Below, in pieces: positions 7,390 to 14,979 of a stretch of 64,000 nt of DNA. The position numbers and the translations under genes were made by a program. The DNA comes from Gammaproteobacteria bacterium UBA2965 (lineage in GTDB: Bacteria > Pseudomonadota > Gammaproteobacteria > Pseudomonadales > Azotimanducaceae), in NCBI GenBank assembly GCA_002348385.1, contig DEBD01000037.1, positions 131,777-195,776 of the forward strand, read 5' to 3'. The first letter of the stretch is position 1. Every line of letters starts with the position of its first letter. The notes beneath the pieces were generated by a model. That model searched no databases, was not told the origin of the DNA, and saw only the letters and a program-made list of their open reading frames with translations.

Positions 7390-8073
7390 CTAACGCTGTA
7401 TCCACCCGCCAGCGAACGGAATCGCTTGGCCTACGAAAAAATCGCTCTCGTCAGAGGCCAGAAACAGCGCAAAGCGCGCATCTTCTTCTGCCGTGGCCAG
7501 CCGACCCAGCGGTACCTGGCGGCGCAGGGAGTTCTGGAACGACTCCTTCTCACGCAACTCAGGGGGATAGTAAACCGGATTTTCCACGTAGTTCTGAGCG
7601 ATCAGGTTCACCTGGATGTTGTGCGGCGCCACCTCCACCCCGAGGCTCTGAACGTAACCCACCTGAGCCGCCCGCGCCGCACTGTAGGCCGCCACGGTGC
7701 GCAAACCTTTAAGCGCAACGGCGCTGCCATACACCACGATCTTGCCCTGTCCCCGCTCGATCATCTGCGGCAGCACCGCGCGGCACAGCCGATGCAGCGG
7801 GTGCACCATGGTGTCGAAAGACTGCTGCCACCTGGCGTCATCCAATTCCACGGCCTCGGTTCCGGAATGATTGGGACCCGCAAGATTGGCCACGAGAATA
7901 TCAACGCGACCCGAGGCCGACACTAACTCCTCGCACGCGGCGGATCGGGTCAGGTCACTGGTGTCGGCGATGACCTCCGCACCTTGCGCCGAGAACAATT
8001 CCTGAGTGGCCGGGCCCATGTAGTCATCGGCCTGAGTCAAGAGCACCCGCTTGCCTTCCAGTCGTCGTGTCAC
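7390..8073 (-). CDS. Halohydrin dehalogenase-like SDR-fold protein
   Basis: A 227-residue SDR-fold protein from GTG 8073 (upstream GGAAGG). The glycine-rich NAD motif is replaced by T13-QADD-Y18-M-G20, which is the T-x4-[FY]-x-G halide-site signature. The catalytic set is S117-x12-Y130-x3-R134 (YGSAVALKG, AAYSAAR), with Arg where SDR dehydrogenases have Lys. Downstream, NYVENPVYYPPE corresponds to the NYLHS..YFYP halide-loop region of HheC. These three signs together define halohydrin dehalogenases, which convert vicinal halohydrins to epoxides and halide without cofactor, or open epoxides with small anions. It lies downstream of an enoyl-CoA hydratase and an acyl-CoA synthetase on the same strand. 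An inactive SDR is the alternative. Confidence 0.82.
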   Translation of the reverse strand: MTRRLEGKRVLLTQADDYMGPATQELFSAQGAEVIADTSDLTRSAACEELVSASGRVDILVANLAGPNHSGTEAVELDDARWQQSFDTMVHPLHRLCRAVLPQMIERGQGKIVVYGSAVALKGLRTVAAYSAARAAQVGYVQSLGVEVAPHNIQVNLIAQNYVENPVYYPPELREKESFQNSLRRQVPLGRLATAEEDARFALFLASDESDFFVGQAIPFAGGWIQR

Positions 8074-8172
8074 CGCCGGCCCACCTTCCGTTTCGCTAAC
8101 GCGTTCAGCAGGATAATGAACTCGCAGGCGGGGTGCTATGCTCGCTGGTGCCCTGTGCGTCACCGTGGGGGT

Positions 8173-8196
8173 GGCACCCATTCACCAATGGGTGCC
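8173..8196. other. Perfect 10-bp hairpin upstream of the dehalogenase-like gene
   Basis: GGCACCCATT (8173-8182) and AATGGGTGCC (8187-8196) form a perfect inverted repeat with a CACC loop. It lies in the 204-bp gap between the end of the enoyl-CoA hydratase gene and the start of the dehalogenase-like gene. There is no T run on either side, so it is not a classical intrinsic terminator; it could be an operator or an mRNA processing or stabilising hairpin. Confidence 0.6.
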
Positions 8197-8277
8197 GAAG
8201 ATGACAATAACCGGGCTAGCCGCGCGCTAATCCATGCGGCTTCGCGCACGAACCCCGGCACTGGCGGTTTCCATAGC

Positions 8278-9108
8278 CTAGTCGAAGAACGGAATCTTCA
8301 CGCCAGCCTCTTTCATGGCGTCTGCACGCATCCGCTCGAACGAAGATGCATGCCCCACGTGCTGCAGGTTGAAGGCCGCCTGCTGGGCAGTCCAGAAACC
8401 TTGCGCATCCTGGGTCTGGTTGCAGGCCATCTTTGCCAGCTTCAGCGAGTAGCTGGGCCGCTGACCAATCTTCTGCGCCAGCTCAAGCGTGAAGTCGCCC
8501 AGTTCGTCCTTCGGCACGACGTGATTCACCATGCCCAGGTTATAGGCCTCCTGAGCGCTGACCGGGTCACCGGTGAACAGCATCTCTTTCGCTTTGCGCA
8601 GGCCCAGTTCCCAGGGATGGGCGAACCACTCCACACCGTTCACGCCAAAGTTGACGGTCAGATCGATGAACGAAGCCTCTTCGCTGGCGACGATGAGATC
8701 GCACACCCACATGAGCATGAGCCCGCCGGCAATGGTCTTGCCATGCACCTGCGCGATAGTGGGCTTGGGTAGCGTCTGCCAGCGACGGCACATGTTGAGA
8801 TACACCTCTTCTTCGTACGCCATTAAGCCTTCCGAGCCCGGCTTGCCGATGCCGCCGGAAATGCCAACGCGCTCCGGCACGTAGTCGTCAGAGCCGGGCT
8901 TCATATCATGGCCAGACGAGAAGTGCGGCCCCTCGCCCGACAGAATGATGACCTTCACGTCATCGTCGAAAGCCGCGGCGGTGAACGCATCGTTCAACTC
9001 ATAGGTCATGCGCTGATTCTGCGCGTTACGCGCCTCCGGACGATTCAGCTTGATGTGGGCCACTCCGCCTTCAAGCACCTCATATGCGACCGTTTGGTAA
9101 TCCGTCAT
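8278..9108 (-). CDS. Enoyl-CoA hydratase/isomerase family protein
   Basis: A 276-residue crotonase-fold protein. Visible features are HIKLNRPEARNAQN, the oxyanion-hole segment SGEGPHFSSGHDMK and the second oxyanion strand HGKTIAGGLMLMWVCDLIVAS. Such enzymes hydrate, isomerise or cleave acyl-CoA thioesters. Instead of the usual Glu pair of classical hydratases I see FIDLTVNFGVNGVEWFAHPWELG, so the exact reaction is open. The gene begins 9 bp after the acyl-CoA synthetase stop and is probably co-transcribed with it. Confidence 0.87.
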   Translation of the reverse strand: MTDYQTVAYEVLEGGVAHIKLNRPEARNAQNQRMTYELNDAFTAAAFDDDVKVIILSGEGPHFSSGHDMKPGSDDYVPERVGISGGIGKPGSEGLMAYEEEVYLNMCRRWQTLPKPTIAQVHGKTIAGGLMLMWVCDLIVASEEASFIDLTVNFGVNGVEWFAHPWELGLRKAKEMLFTGDPVSAQEAYNLGMVNHVVPKDELGDFTLELAQKIGQRPSYSLKLAKMACNQTQDAQGFWTAQQAAFNLQHVGHASSFERMRADAMKEAGVKIPFFD

Positions 9109-9117
9109 CGATATCCC

Positions 9118-10662
9118 CTAGCCTATGCTGCGATCTGTGGGCCAGTATGGCGCCCGCAGCTTACGTTTGTTGATCTTGCCCATGGTATTACGGCCGATAT
9201 CGGCCACGAAATCGTATGAACGCGGGCACTTATAGCCAGCGAGATGCTCGCGGCAGAACGCATCCAGATCGGCTGCATCCGGCGCTGTAGCCCCTTCTGC
9301 CAGCACGATCAGCGCTTTCAGCTCCTCGCCCATTTCCTTATTCGGCACGCCGATCACCGCACAATCCGCAATAGCGTCATGGGTCACCAGCACCTGCTCG
9401 GTTTCCGCCGGATAGATATTCACCCCGCCGGACACAACCATGTCGGAGCTGCGGTCGGTAATGAACAGATAGCCGTCGTCGTCCAGATAGCCGATCTCTC
9501 CCAAGGTAAACACGCCCGGCTGCAGGTGCGCGGCCTCAGTCTTGTCGGGAGCGTTGTGATAGATGATTCCGCGCCCTGTAGTGTCGCGGAAATAGATCTG
9601 CCCTTCCTCGCCGGCGGCCAACCGGTTGCCGTCTTCGTCGAGAATGAGGCATTCGAACGGTGGTAAGGTCTTGCCGACCGAGCCCGGGTGCTCGAGCCAT
9701 TCCTCCGAACCGATGGCATTGGTGCTGCCGGCCTCGGTGGCGCCATAGGCTTCAAACAGCACCGGACCAATCCACTCGATCATCGCGCGTTTGACTTCCA
9801 CCGGACAGGCGGCGCCCGTATGGCTCACCATCAGCAGGCTGGAAACGTCGTACTTGGCTCGAACGTCTTCCGGCAGTGCCAGCAGGCGTTGGAAATGAGT
9901 GGGCACCATGAGGGTGTTGGTAACGCCGTGCTGCTCGATGGCGCGCAACACGTTCTCGGCATTGAACCGCCCCAGAATCACCAGGGTCTGGCCCGCGGTC
10001 ACAGCCCGCACGCTGCCCAGCGGCCCAGTGTGGTACAACGGACTCACTACCAGCGAGACGCCGCCGGCGGCAAACCGGGCGTTCTGACCGACAATCTCGA
10101 AGTGCTCCGCCACGGTTACCCCACCGGCAAACATGGTGGGCGGGGTTTCGGTACCTTTGGGGCGGCCCGTGGTGCCCGACGTGTAATGCAGAAACGGCTT
10201 GGGGGCCATGTCTGAGGGTGGGTCCGTATCTTCTCCGCGCTCGAGGAAAGCCTCCCAGGACAAGACCCCCGAATCGTCCGGGCAGCGCCAACCAACCACC
10301 AGGCCAACACCCGCAGCGCGAGCAGCCTCCAGCCCCACCTCGGCAGTTTCCGGCCCCACCAGCACCATGCCGGACTGGGAATCTTCGAGAATGTACTGAA
10401 CCTCTTCGGCCGTGAGGTGGAAATTCACCGGCACCGTGGAAATACCGGCCAGAATCCCCGAGAGGTGGCCCAGCACGGTTTCCGCCGCGTTTTCCGCAAA
10501 AACGGCGATACGCTGGCCCTCGCCAAGGCCCGCCCCCAACAGCGCATTGGTGGCGCGATTGAGCGTGGAGTCCAATTCGGCCCAGGTGATTACCACCCGT
10601 TCGTCCCCAAGGGCGGTCTCATTCGGAGTCTCGGCTGCCCTTTGTGCCGTGGCTATGGTCAT
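9118..10662 (-). CDS. Acyl-CoA synthetase (AMP-binding enzyme)
   Basis: A 514-residue adenylate-forming ligase. The P-loop-like motif HYTSGTTGRPKGTE is near residue 160, FEAYGATEAGSTNA is the adenine-binding A5 motif, LFITDRSSDMVVSGG the hinge A8 motif, and the C-terminal lysine is in GRNTMGKINKRKLR. It activates a carboxylic acid to its CoA thioester with ATP. It is the first gene of a minus-strand operon with enoyl-CoA hydratase and the dehalogenase-like gene, and is divergent from the selenocysteine GST. Substrate unknown; related enzymes take aromatic, medium-chain or cyclic acids. Confidence 0.9.
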   Translation of the reverse strand: MTIATAQRAAETPNETALGDERVVITWAELDSTLNRATNALLGAGLGEGQRIAVFAENAAETVLGHLSGILAGISTVPVNFHLTAEEVQYILEDSQSGMVLVGPETAEVGLEAARAAGVGLVVGWRCPDDSGVLSWEAFLERGEDTDPPSDMAPKPFLHYTSGTTGRPKGTETPPTMFAGGVTVAEHFEIVGQNARFAAGGVSLVVSPLYHTGPLGSVRAVTAGQTLVILGRFNAENVLRAIEQHGVTNTLMVPTHFQRLLALPEDVRAKYDVSSLLMVSHTGAACPVEVKRAMIEWIGPVLFEAYGATEAGSTNAIGSEEWLEHPGSVGKTLPPFECLILDEDGNRLAAGEEGQIYFRDTTGRGIIYHNAPDKTEAAHLQPGVFTLGEIGYLDDDGYLFITDRSSDMVVSGGVNIYPAETEQVLVTHDAIADCAVIGVPNKEMGEELKALIVLAEGATAPDAADLDAFCREHLAGYKCPRSYDFVADIGRNTMGKINKRKLRAPYWPTDRSIG

Positions 10663-10791
10663 GGCGTTGTCCTTCTTTCAGCGCAACCGCACAACCTGCC
10701 ACATGTTCGCGCCGACCACAATTCCCACACCAGCCGCCTGGCCTGTCCCGAGACATCGGGGTAGTCTTGATCTGAGCGTCGGAGGAAGAAC

Positions 10792-11487
10792 ATGTCAGCC
10801 ACAACCAAGTACCAATTAACAAGCGCCTATACGTGACCGTGGGTGCAGCGCGCCGTGATCGTAATGCGCGCCAAAGACGTCGATTTTGAAGTGACCTACA
10901 TCAATCTGCGCGACAAGCCGGGTTGGTTCCTGAAGATCTCCCCCCACGGCAAGGTGCCCGTGCTCCAGGTCGATGGCGAGCCCCTGTTCGAGTCCAACGC
11001 TATCGCCGAGTACCTAGATGAGGCGGTGGAACCGCGGCTCCATCCGGTAGACCCGGTCAAACGCGCGCGCAACCGGGCCTGGACTGACTTTGTGCCCACA
11101 TTCGCGGGCGCTCTGATGGGCCTGTACTACGGCCGAACGAAAGAAAACGCCGAAGACCGCACCAAGGCTGCGCGCCAGAGGCTCAATCGCCTCGAGGAAG
11201 CCATCGCCAACGAGCGGGGTAACGATGGGCCCTATTTCAACGGCCCGCAGCTTTGCCTGGTAGACGCGGCCTACGCTCCGTTTCTGCAGCGCTTTCTGAT
11301 CGTGGAGCAGTGGCTGCAAAGCGGCGTGCTCGACGACTATCCGCTGGTGAATGCCTGGGCCCATGCCCTAGTGGAAAGCGACGTCGTGACGGGCTCTGTA
11401 CCCGACAACTTCATGGAGGAGTTTGAAGGCAACATCCGCAGCATGGCGCCAGAAATCGCGGCGCGGATGGACCGCAAAAGCGCCTAA
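10792..11487 (+). CDS. Glutathione S-transferase family selenoprotein with in-frame UGA
   Basis: ATG 10792 has a strong SD (GGAGGA, 5 nt away). After 14 codons (MSATTKYQLTSAYT) there is a TGA at 10834-10836, and the same frame continues as PWVQRAVIVMRAKDVDF to a stop at 11487, 231 residues in total. Omega-like GSTs have CPWxxR here, so UGA sits exactly at the catalytic Cys, giving U15-P-W. The thioredoxin-fold half includes HGKVPVLQVDG and ESNAIAEYLDE; the rest is the all-helical domain. A SECIS-like hairpin begins 11 nt after the UGA. GST is among the families known to contain Sec members. Expected chemistry is glutathione-dependent reduction or deglutathionylation. The next gene starts 3 bp after the stop. 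Confidence 0.87.
10848..10871 (+). promoter_or_regulatory. Predicted bacterial SECIS hairpin for the selenocysteine GST
   Basis: GCGCGC (10848-10853) pairs fully with GCGCGC (10866-10871) around a 12-base loop starting CG, so G is its second base. The loop begins 17 nt after the UGA, inside the 16-37 nt range of bacterial SECIS elements. CG/CG inside the loop could add two pairs and shrink it. Six G-C pairs within coding sequence make this a stable structure. Confidence 0.68.
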
Positions 11488-11490
11488 ACG

Positions 11491-12447
11491 ATGCAGTTCA
11501 CCACTCTGGGCCGCACCGGCCTTCGCGTCAGTGTGGCCGGATTGGGCTGCGGCGGCCACAGCCGCCTGGGGCAGTCCTACGGCAACAGCACGGCCGACAG
11601 TGTAGCCGTGGTGTCTGCGGCGCTGGACGCCGGTATCAACTTCATCGACACCGCAGCCGCCTACCGCACAGAGCAGATCGTGGGAGAGGCACTGCAGGGT
11701 CGGCGTGAATCCGTGGTCATCTCCACGAAATCCGGCGTGCAGAAGCAGGATCGGGGTACGCGCGAGATGCGGCCCATTGCGCCCGCAGAGCTGCACAAAC
11801 GCTTAGACGACAGCCTGTCGCGACTGCGCACTGACTACGTAGACGTATACAACCTGCACGGCGTAGTGGAATCGGAACTCGACTACGCCCACAACGAACT
11901 GCTGCCTGTGCTACAGGCACAGCAGCAACAGGGCAAGATCCGCTTCCTGGGCATCACCGAGCGGTTCATTGCAGACACGGGGCACGCCATGCTGCAGCAA
12001 GCGCTGCAAAGCGATGTGTGGGATGTGGTGATGGTGGGATTCAATCTGCTGAACCCTTCTGCTCGAGAACGCGTGCTCAACCGCACCCAGGCTCAAAACG
12101 TGGGGGTTCAGGATATGTTCGCCGTGCGGCGTGCCTTGAGCGACCCTGAAGCGCTGGTCGAAGAAATCCAGATTGCCGTCGCAACCGGACAGGTGGACGC
12201 TGACGCGGTAGACCTCAAAGACCCCCTGGGAAGCATTCTCGAGCAATCCGGGGCAGCATCCGTCGTGGAGCTTGCCTACCGCTTCTGCCGCCACGAACCC
12301 GGCGTGCAAGTGGTGCTCACCGGCACCGGCAAGATTGAGCACCTGCTGCACAACGTGGACGCTATCAATGGGCCGCCGTTACCAGATCAGACTCAGTGCG
12401 ACCTGGCAGACCTGTTTGGTCGCGTAGACTGCCTGTCGGGAAACTAG
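11491..12447 (+). CDS. Aldo/keto reductase
   Basis: A 318-residue aldo/keto reductase. LGRTGLRVSVAGLGCGG opens the barrel; Asp and Tyr are in NFIDTAAAYRTEQ, Lys in VVISTKSG and His in DVYNLHGV. GKIRFLGITERF is the usual strand before the C-terminal half. It starts 3 bp after the selenocysteine GST stop and is surely on the same transcript. It is a distant paralogue of the gene at 5531. The product could be an alcohol or lactone intermediate of the local catabolic pathway; no substrate can be named. Confidence 0.88.
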   Translation: MQFTTLGRTGLRVSVAGLGCGGHSRLGQSYGNSTADSVAVVSAALDAGINFIDTAAAYRTEQIVGEALQGRRESVVISTKSGVQKQDRGTREMRPIAPAELHKRLDDSLSRLRTDYVDVYNLHGVVESELDYAHNELLPVLQAQQQQGKIRFLGITERFIADTGHAMLQQALQSDVWDVVMVGFNLLNPSARERVLNRTQAQNVGVQDMFAVRRALSDPEALVEEIQIAVATGQVDADAVDLKDPLGSILEQSGAASVVELAYRFCRHEPGVQVVLTGTGKIEHLLHNVDAINGPPLPDQTQCDLADLFGRVDCLSGN

Positions 12448-12528
12448 TAGAACGAGCGCGTCCGACCCTAAAAATTGCCAACATGACCTACGCCTGTTAC
12501 GTTGGAGCGATTGCGGAGGGAGCAACTC

Positions 12529-13794
12529 ATGAGCGCAGAAACGCTAGCCGCTGGCCAATCCCCCAGCGATTTCAGCTACGTGGATCCGGATGTCAACAGC
12601 AACCCCTGGGCATTTTTCGAATCCGTCCAGCGCGAGTGCCCCGTCTACCAGATCCCCGAGACCGGCACCTTTATCGTTACCAAGTATGAAGATCTCAGAC
12701 ACGTACTCCGAAACCATGAAATCTTCTCATCAACTGTGACGGCGAGCGCAACGGGAGGCGATCAGGATATCGGCCAGAAGATTATCCGGGAGGGCGGCGG
12801 CTGGGCCCCGGTCTCGACCCTGCAGCGCACGGATCCGCCTGTTCACGGTCGCTATCGCAAGCTGTTGGATCGCGTATTCACCATCAAGCGCGTGCGGGAG
12901 ATGACGCCCTACATCGATCAGGTATCCAACGATCTCATCGACAGCTGGATCGATGCCGGAGAGTGCGAGTTCAACAACGATTTTGCGATGCCAATGCCGG
13001 GCATCATCATCGCCGAGCAGCTCGGGCTGGGCCGGGATGAGGTAGCGCGCTTCAAGCGTTGGGCCGACGCCATGCTGGGGGTGGGCTCGTCGGGAATGCC
13101 TACCGAAGACGACATCCGCGCCAATGCGGAAACGGAACTGGAGGCGCAACTGTATCTGGCGGAGGTTTTCGAGGACCGGCGCCAAAACCCCAAAGACGAC
13201 CTGATGTCCGCTTTGGTGCACGCACACGGTGACGACGAAGAACCGCTGACCATGCAGGAACTTCAGAGCCTGATGCACCAACTCATTACGGGCGGCTTCG
13301 AGACCACCCAAAGCGCCATCGACCACGGCATGTGGACCCTGGTGCGATTTCCGGAACTGGTTACCCGCCTGCGCGAAAACGATGCGCTGATCAAGCCGTT
13401 CATCGAAGAGGTTTTGCGCTGGGAGAGCCCGGTGCAGTTTCTCGCACGCAGGACCACACAGGATGTGGAGCTGTCAGGCACGCTGATTCCCGAGAATTCC
13501 ATGGTGATGGTCGGCTACGCGCCGGCCAATCGCGATGCGGACAAGTTCGCCTGCCCTCATCAATTCGACATGGAGCGCAAGAACGTGGGCGCCCACCTGG
13601 CCTTCGGCAGTGGCGCCCATTTCTGCGTGGGTGCCTTACTGGCCCGACAGGAAATGATCTCCGCGTTCCGGTTGCTGGTATCCCGCCTGGACAACATCCA
13701 GCTGAGCCGCCCGCTGCCAACGCCGGTGCATCACTTCAGCATGTTCTTCCAACCCATGCACGACTTCCATATCGCTTTCGATCGGGCGTCGTAA
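12529..13794 (+). CDS. Cytochrome P450
   Basis: A soluble bacterial P450 of 421 residues, chosen to start at MSAETLAAGQ, 14 bases after a GGAGGG SD. The I-helix is LITGGFETT (about residue 252-260), the ExxR is in EEVLRWESPVQF (about 293), and the heme-ligand Cys366 is in FGSGAHFCVGALL. The I-helix has Phe-Glu-Thr-Thr in place of the common HETT. It would hydroxylate a hydrophobic substrate with electrons from an external ferredoxin, which is not encoded next to it. The gene ends facing the LLM gene at 13822. Confidence 0.93.
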   Translation: MSAETLAAGQSPSDFSYVDPDVNSNPWAFFESVQRECPVYQIPETGTFIVTKYEDLRHVLRNHEIFSSTVTASATGGDQDIGQKIIREGGGWAPVSTLQRTDPPVHGRYRKLLDRVFTIKRVREMTPYIDQVSNDLIDSWIDAGECEFNNDFAMPMPGIIIAEQLGLGRDEVARFKRWADAMLGVGSSGMPTEDDIRANAETELEAQLYLAEVFEDRRQNPKDDLMSALVHAHGDDEEPLTMQELQSLMHQLITGGFETTQSAIDHGMWTLVRFPELVTRLRENDALIKPFIEEVLRWESPVQFLARRTTQDVELSGTLIPENSMVMVGYAPANRDADKFACPHQFDMERKNVGAHLAFGSGAHFCVGALLARQEMISAFRLLVSRLDNIQLSRPLPTPVHHFSMFFQPMHDFHIAFDRAS

Positions 13795-13821
13795 TACGCC
13801 GCTCGCCCCGGTGGCGTGAGA

Positions 13822-14823
13822 TCACACCGACTTCAAGCGGGGAGCCACCTCGGTAAACAGGCGTTCCAGGCTAGGCGCCATCTGCTCCGCCCGGAGCCCG
13901 GGCGGCACGGCCATAGTAACGATATCTGTTATTCCGAACTCGGCGATGAAAGTGCGCAGCTGCGCCACGCAGCTGTCTACGTCGCCCACCACCCAGGTCT
14001 GAGGTACGGGATCGCCATCGCCAAACCCCTCACCGCTCTCATCAAAAAACCGCTGATACAGCCGCATGCGGTACCGCTCTGCCGCACGCACCACGGGCCA
14101 GTCTGCCTCCTTGTCATCGGTAACTAGAACGCTCCGGATGATTCCCACGCGGTGATCAGACGGCGTACGACCCTGAGCACGCACCGCCGCCACCCATGGA
14201 TCGAACGACTTGGCCCTCGCCCCCTGAGGAAGAAAGTGTGTACCGTAGCCGGCAGCCCGCAGCGCACCCGGTTCTGACATGGCCGCTATCCACAAGGGCG
14301 GTCCGCCCTCCTGGACGTAGCTGGGCGTGATCTGCACGTCCTCCAATTGGTAGCGCTTACCCTGATAACTGAATCGCTCACCGGTAAAACAATGCTGAAG
14401 CACCTCAATACCCTCGTTCATGAGGGACACACGCCGGCTTGCCGGTAGGCCGAAGCCCCGGAACTCGTGGGGCGCATAGCCCATCCCCACGCCCAGCTCC
14501 ACGCGCCCGCCCGAGAGGTTATCGAGCACGGCCAGATCCTCCGCCAGGCGTACCGGGTGATTGAACGGCATCAGACAGATGTCGGTGCCAAAGCGCACCC
14601 GTTCGGTCACCGCGGCCATGGCACCAGCCACTGGCACCCAGCTCGGCAGGTAAGCGTCTTCCACAAAGTGATGCTCAGTAAACCAGACCAGGTCGGCTCC
14701 GATGGCATCTAACCAGCGAACCTGCTCCAGCACCTCATCGTACAACTGCCGGTGGCTCACGCCGGAGTCCGGAGGGTTACGAAAGTCGTAACACACTCCC
14801 ATTCGAAGCTCATGCCCATTCAC
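13822..14823 (-). CDS. LLM class flavin-dependent oxidoreductase
   Basis: A 333-residue luciferase-like monooxygenase-fold protein. ADLVWFTEHHFVEDAYLPS is the hallmark EHHF segment of the FMN/F420 luciferase family, and DNLSGGRVELGVGMGY and PLWIAAMSE follow in the expected order. It probably oxygenates or dehydrogenates an organic substrate with reduced flavin. It is transcribed alone, divergent from the Rieske oxygenase at 14980. A flavin reductase partner is not encoded nearby. Confidence 0.87.
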   Translation of the reverse strand: MNGHELRMGVCYDFRNPPDSGVSHRQLYDEVLEQVRWLDAIGADLVWFTEHHFVEDAYLPSWVPVAGAMAAVTERVRFGTDICLMPFNHPVRLAEDLAVLDNLSGGRVELGVGMGYAPHEFRGFGLPASRRVSLMNEGIEVLQHCFTGERFSYQGKRYQLEDVQITPSYVQEGGPPLWIAAMSEPGALRAAGYGTHFLPQGARAKSFDPWVAAVRAQGRTPSDHRVGIIRSVLVTDDKEADWPVVRAAERYRMRLYQRFFDESGEGFGDGDPVPQTWVVGDVDSCVAQLRTFIAEFGITDIVTMAVPPGLRAEQMAPSLERLFTEVAPRLKSV

Positions 14824-14868
14824 ACAACCACTCCTTAGCCACTCACCGCTTCGAGTTTATTCCGTCAG

Positions 14869-14896
14869 TTGACTCAAAAAAAATGATCTATATTGT
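14869..14896 (+). promoter_or_regulatory. Possible sigma70 promoter of the Rieske oxygenase gene
   Basis: TTGACT at 14869-14874 is followed, in a locally A/T-rich stretch, by TATATT (14889-14894, spacing 14) or the overlapping TATTGT (14891-14896, spacing 16). The start codon is about 84 bases downstream, leaving room for a leader with operator sites. Confidence 0.42.
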
Positions 14897-14979
14897 TTTT
14901 CTGCCGATCCAATCCGTGCATCAACACGGCAAGGCGGCGCCTAAGTAAAGCACTGTCTAAAACTTGAGAGGGACAGGAC

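Noticed and set aside
10843..11487. GST starting at the GTG at 10843
   Set aside because: It would lack the first beta strand and the catalytic position, and has no ribosome-binding site; the upstream ATG with GGAGGA is in frame across the TGA.
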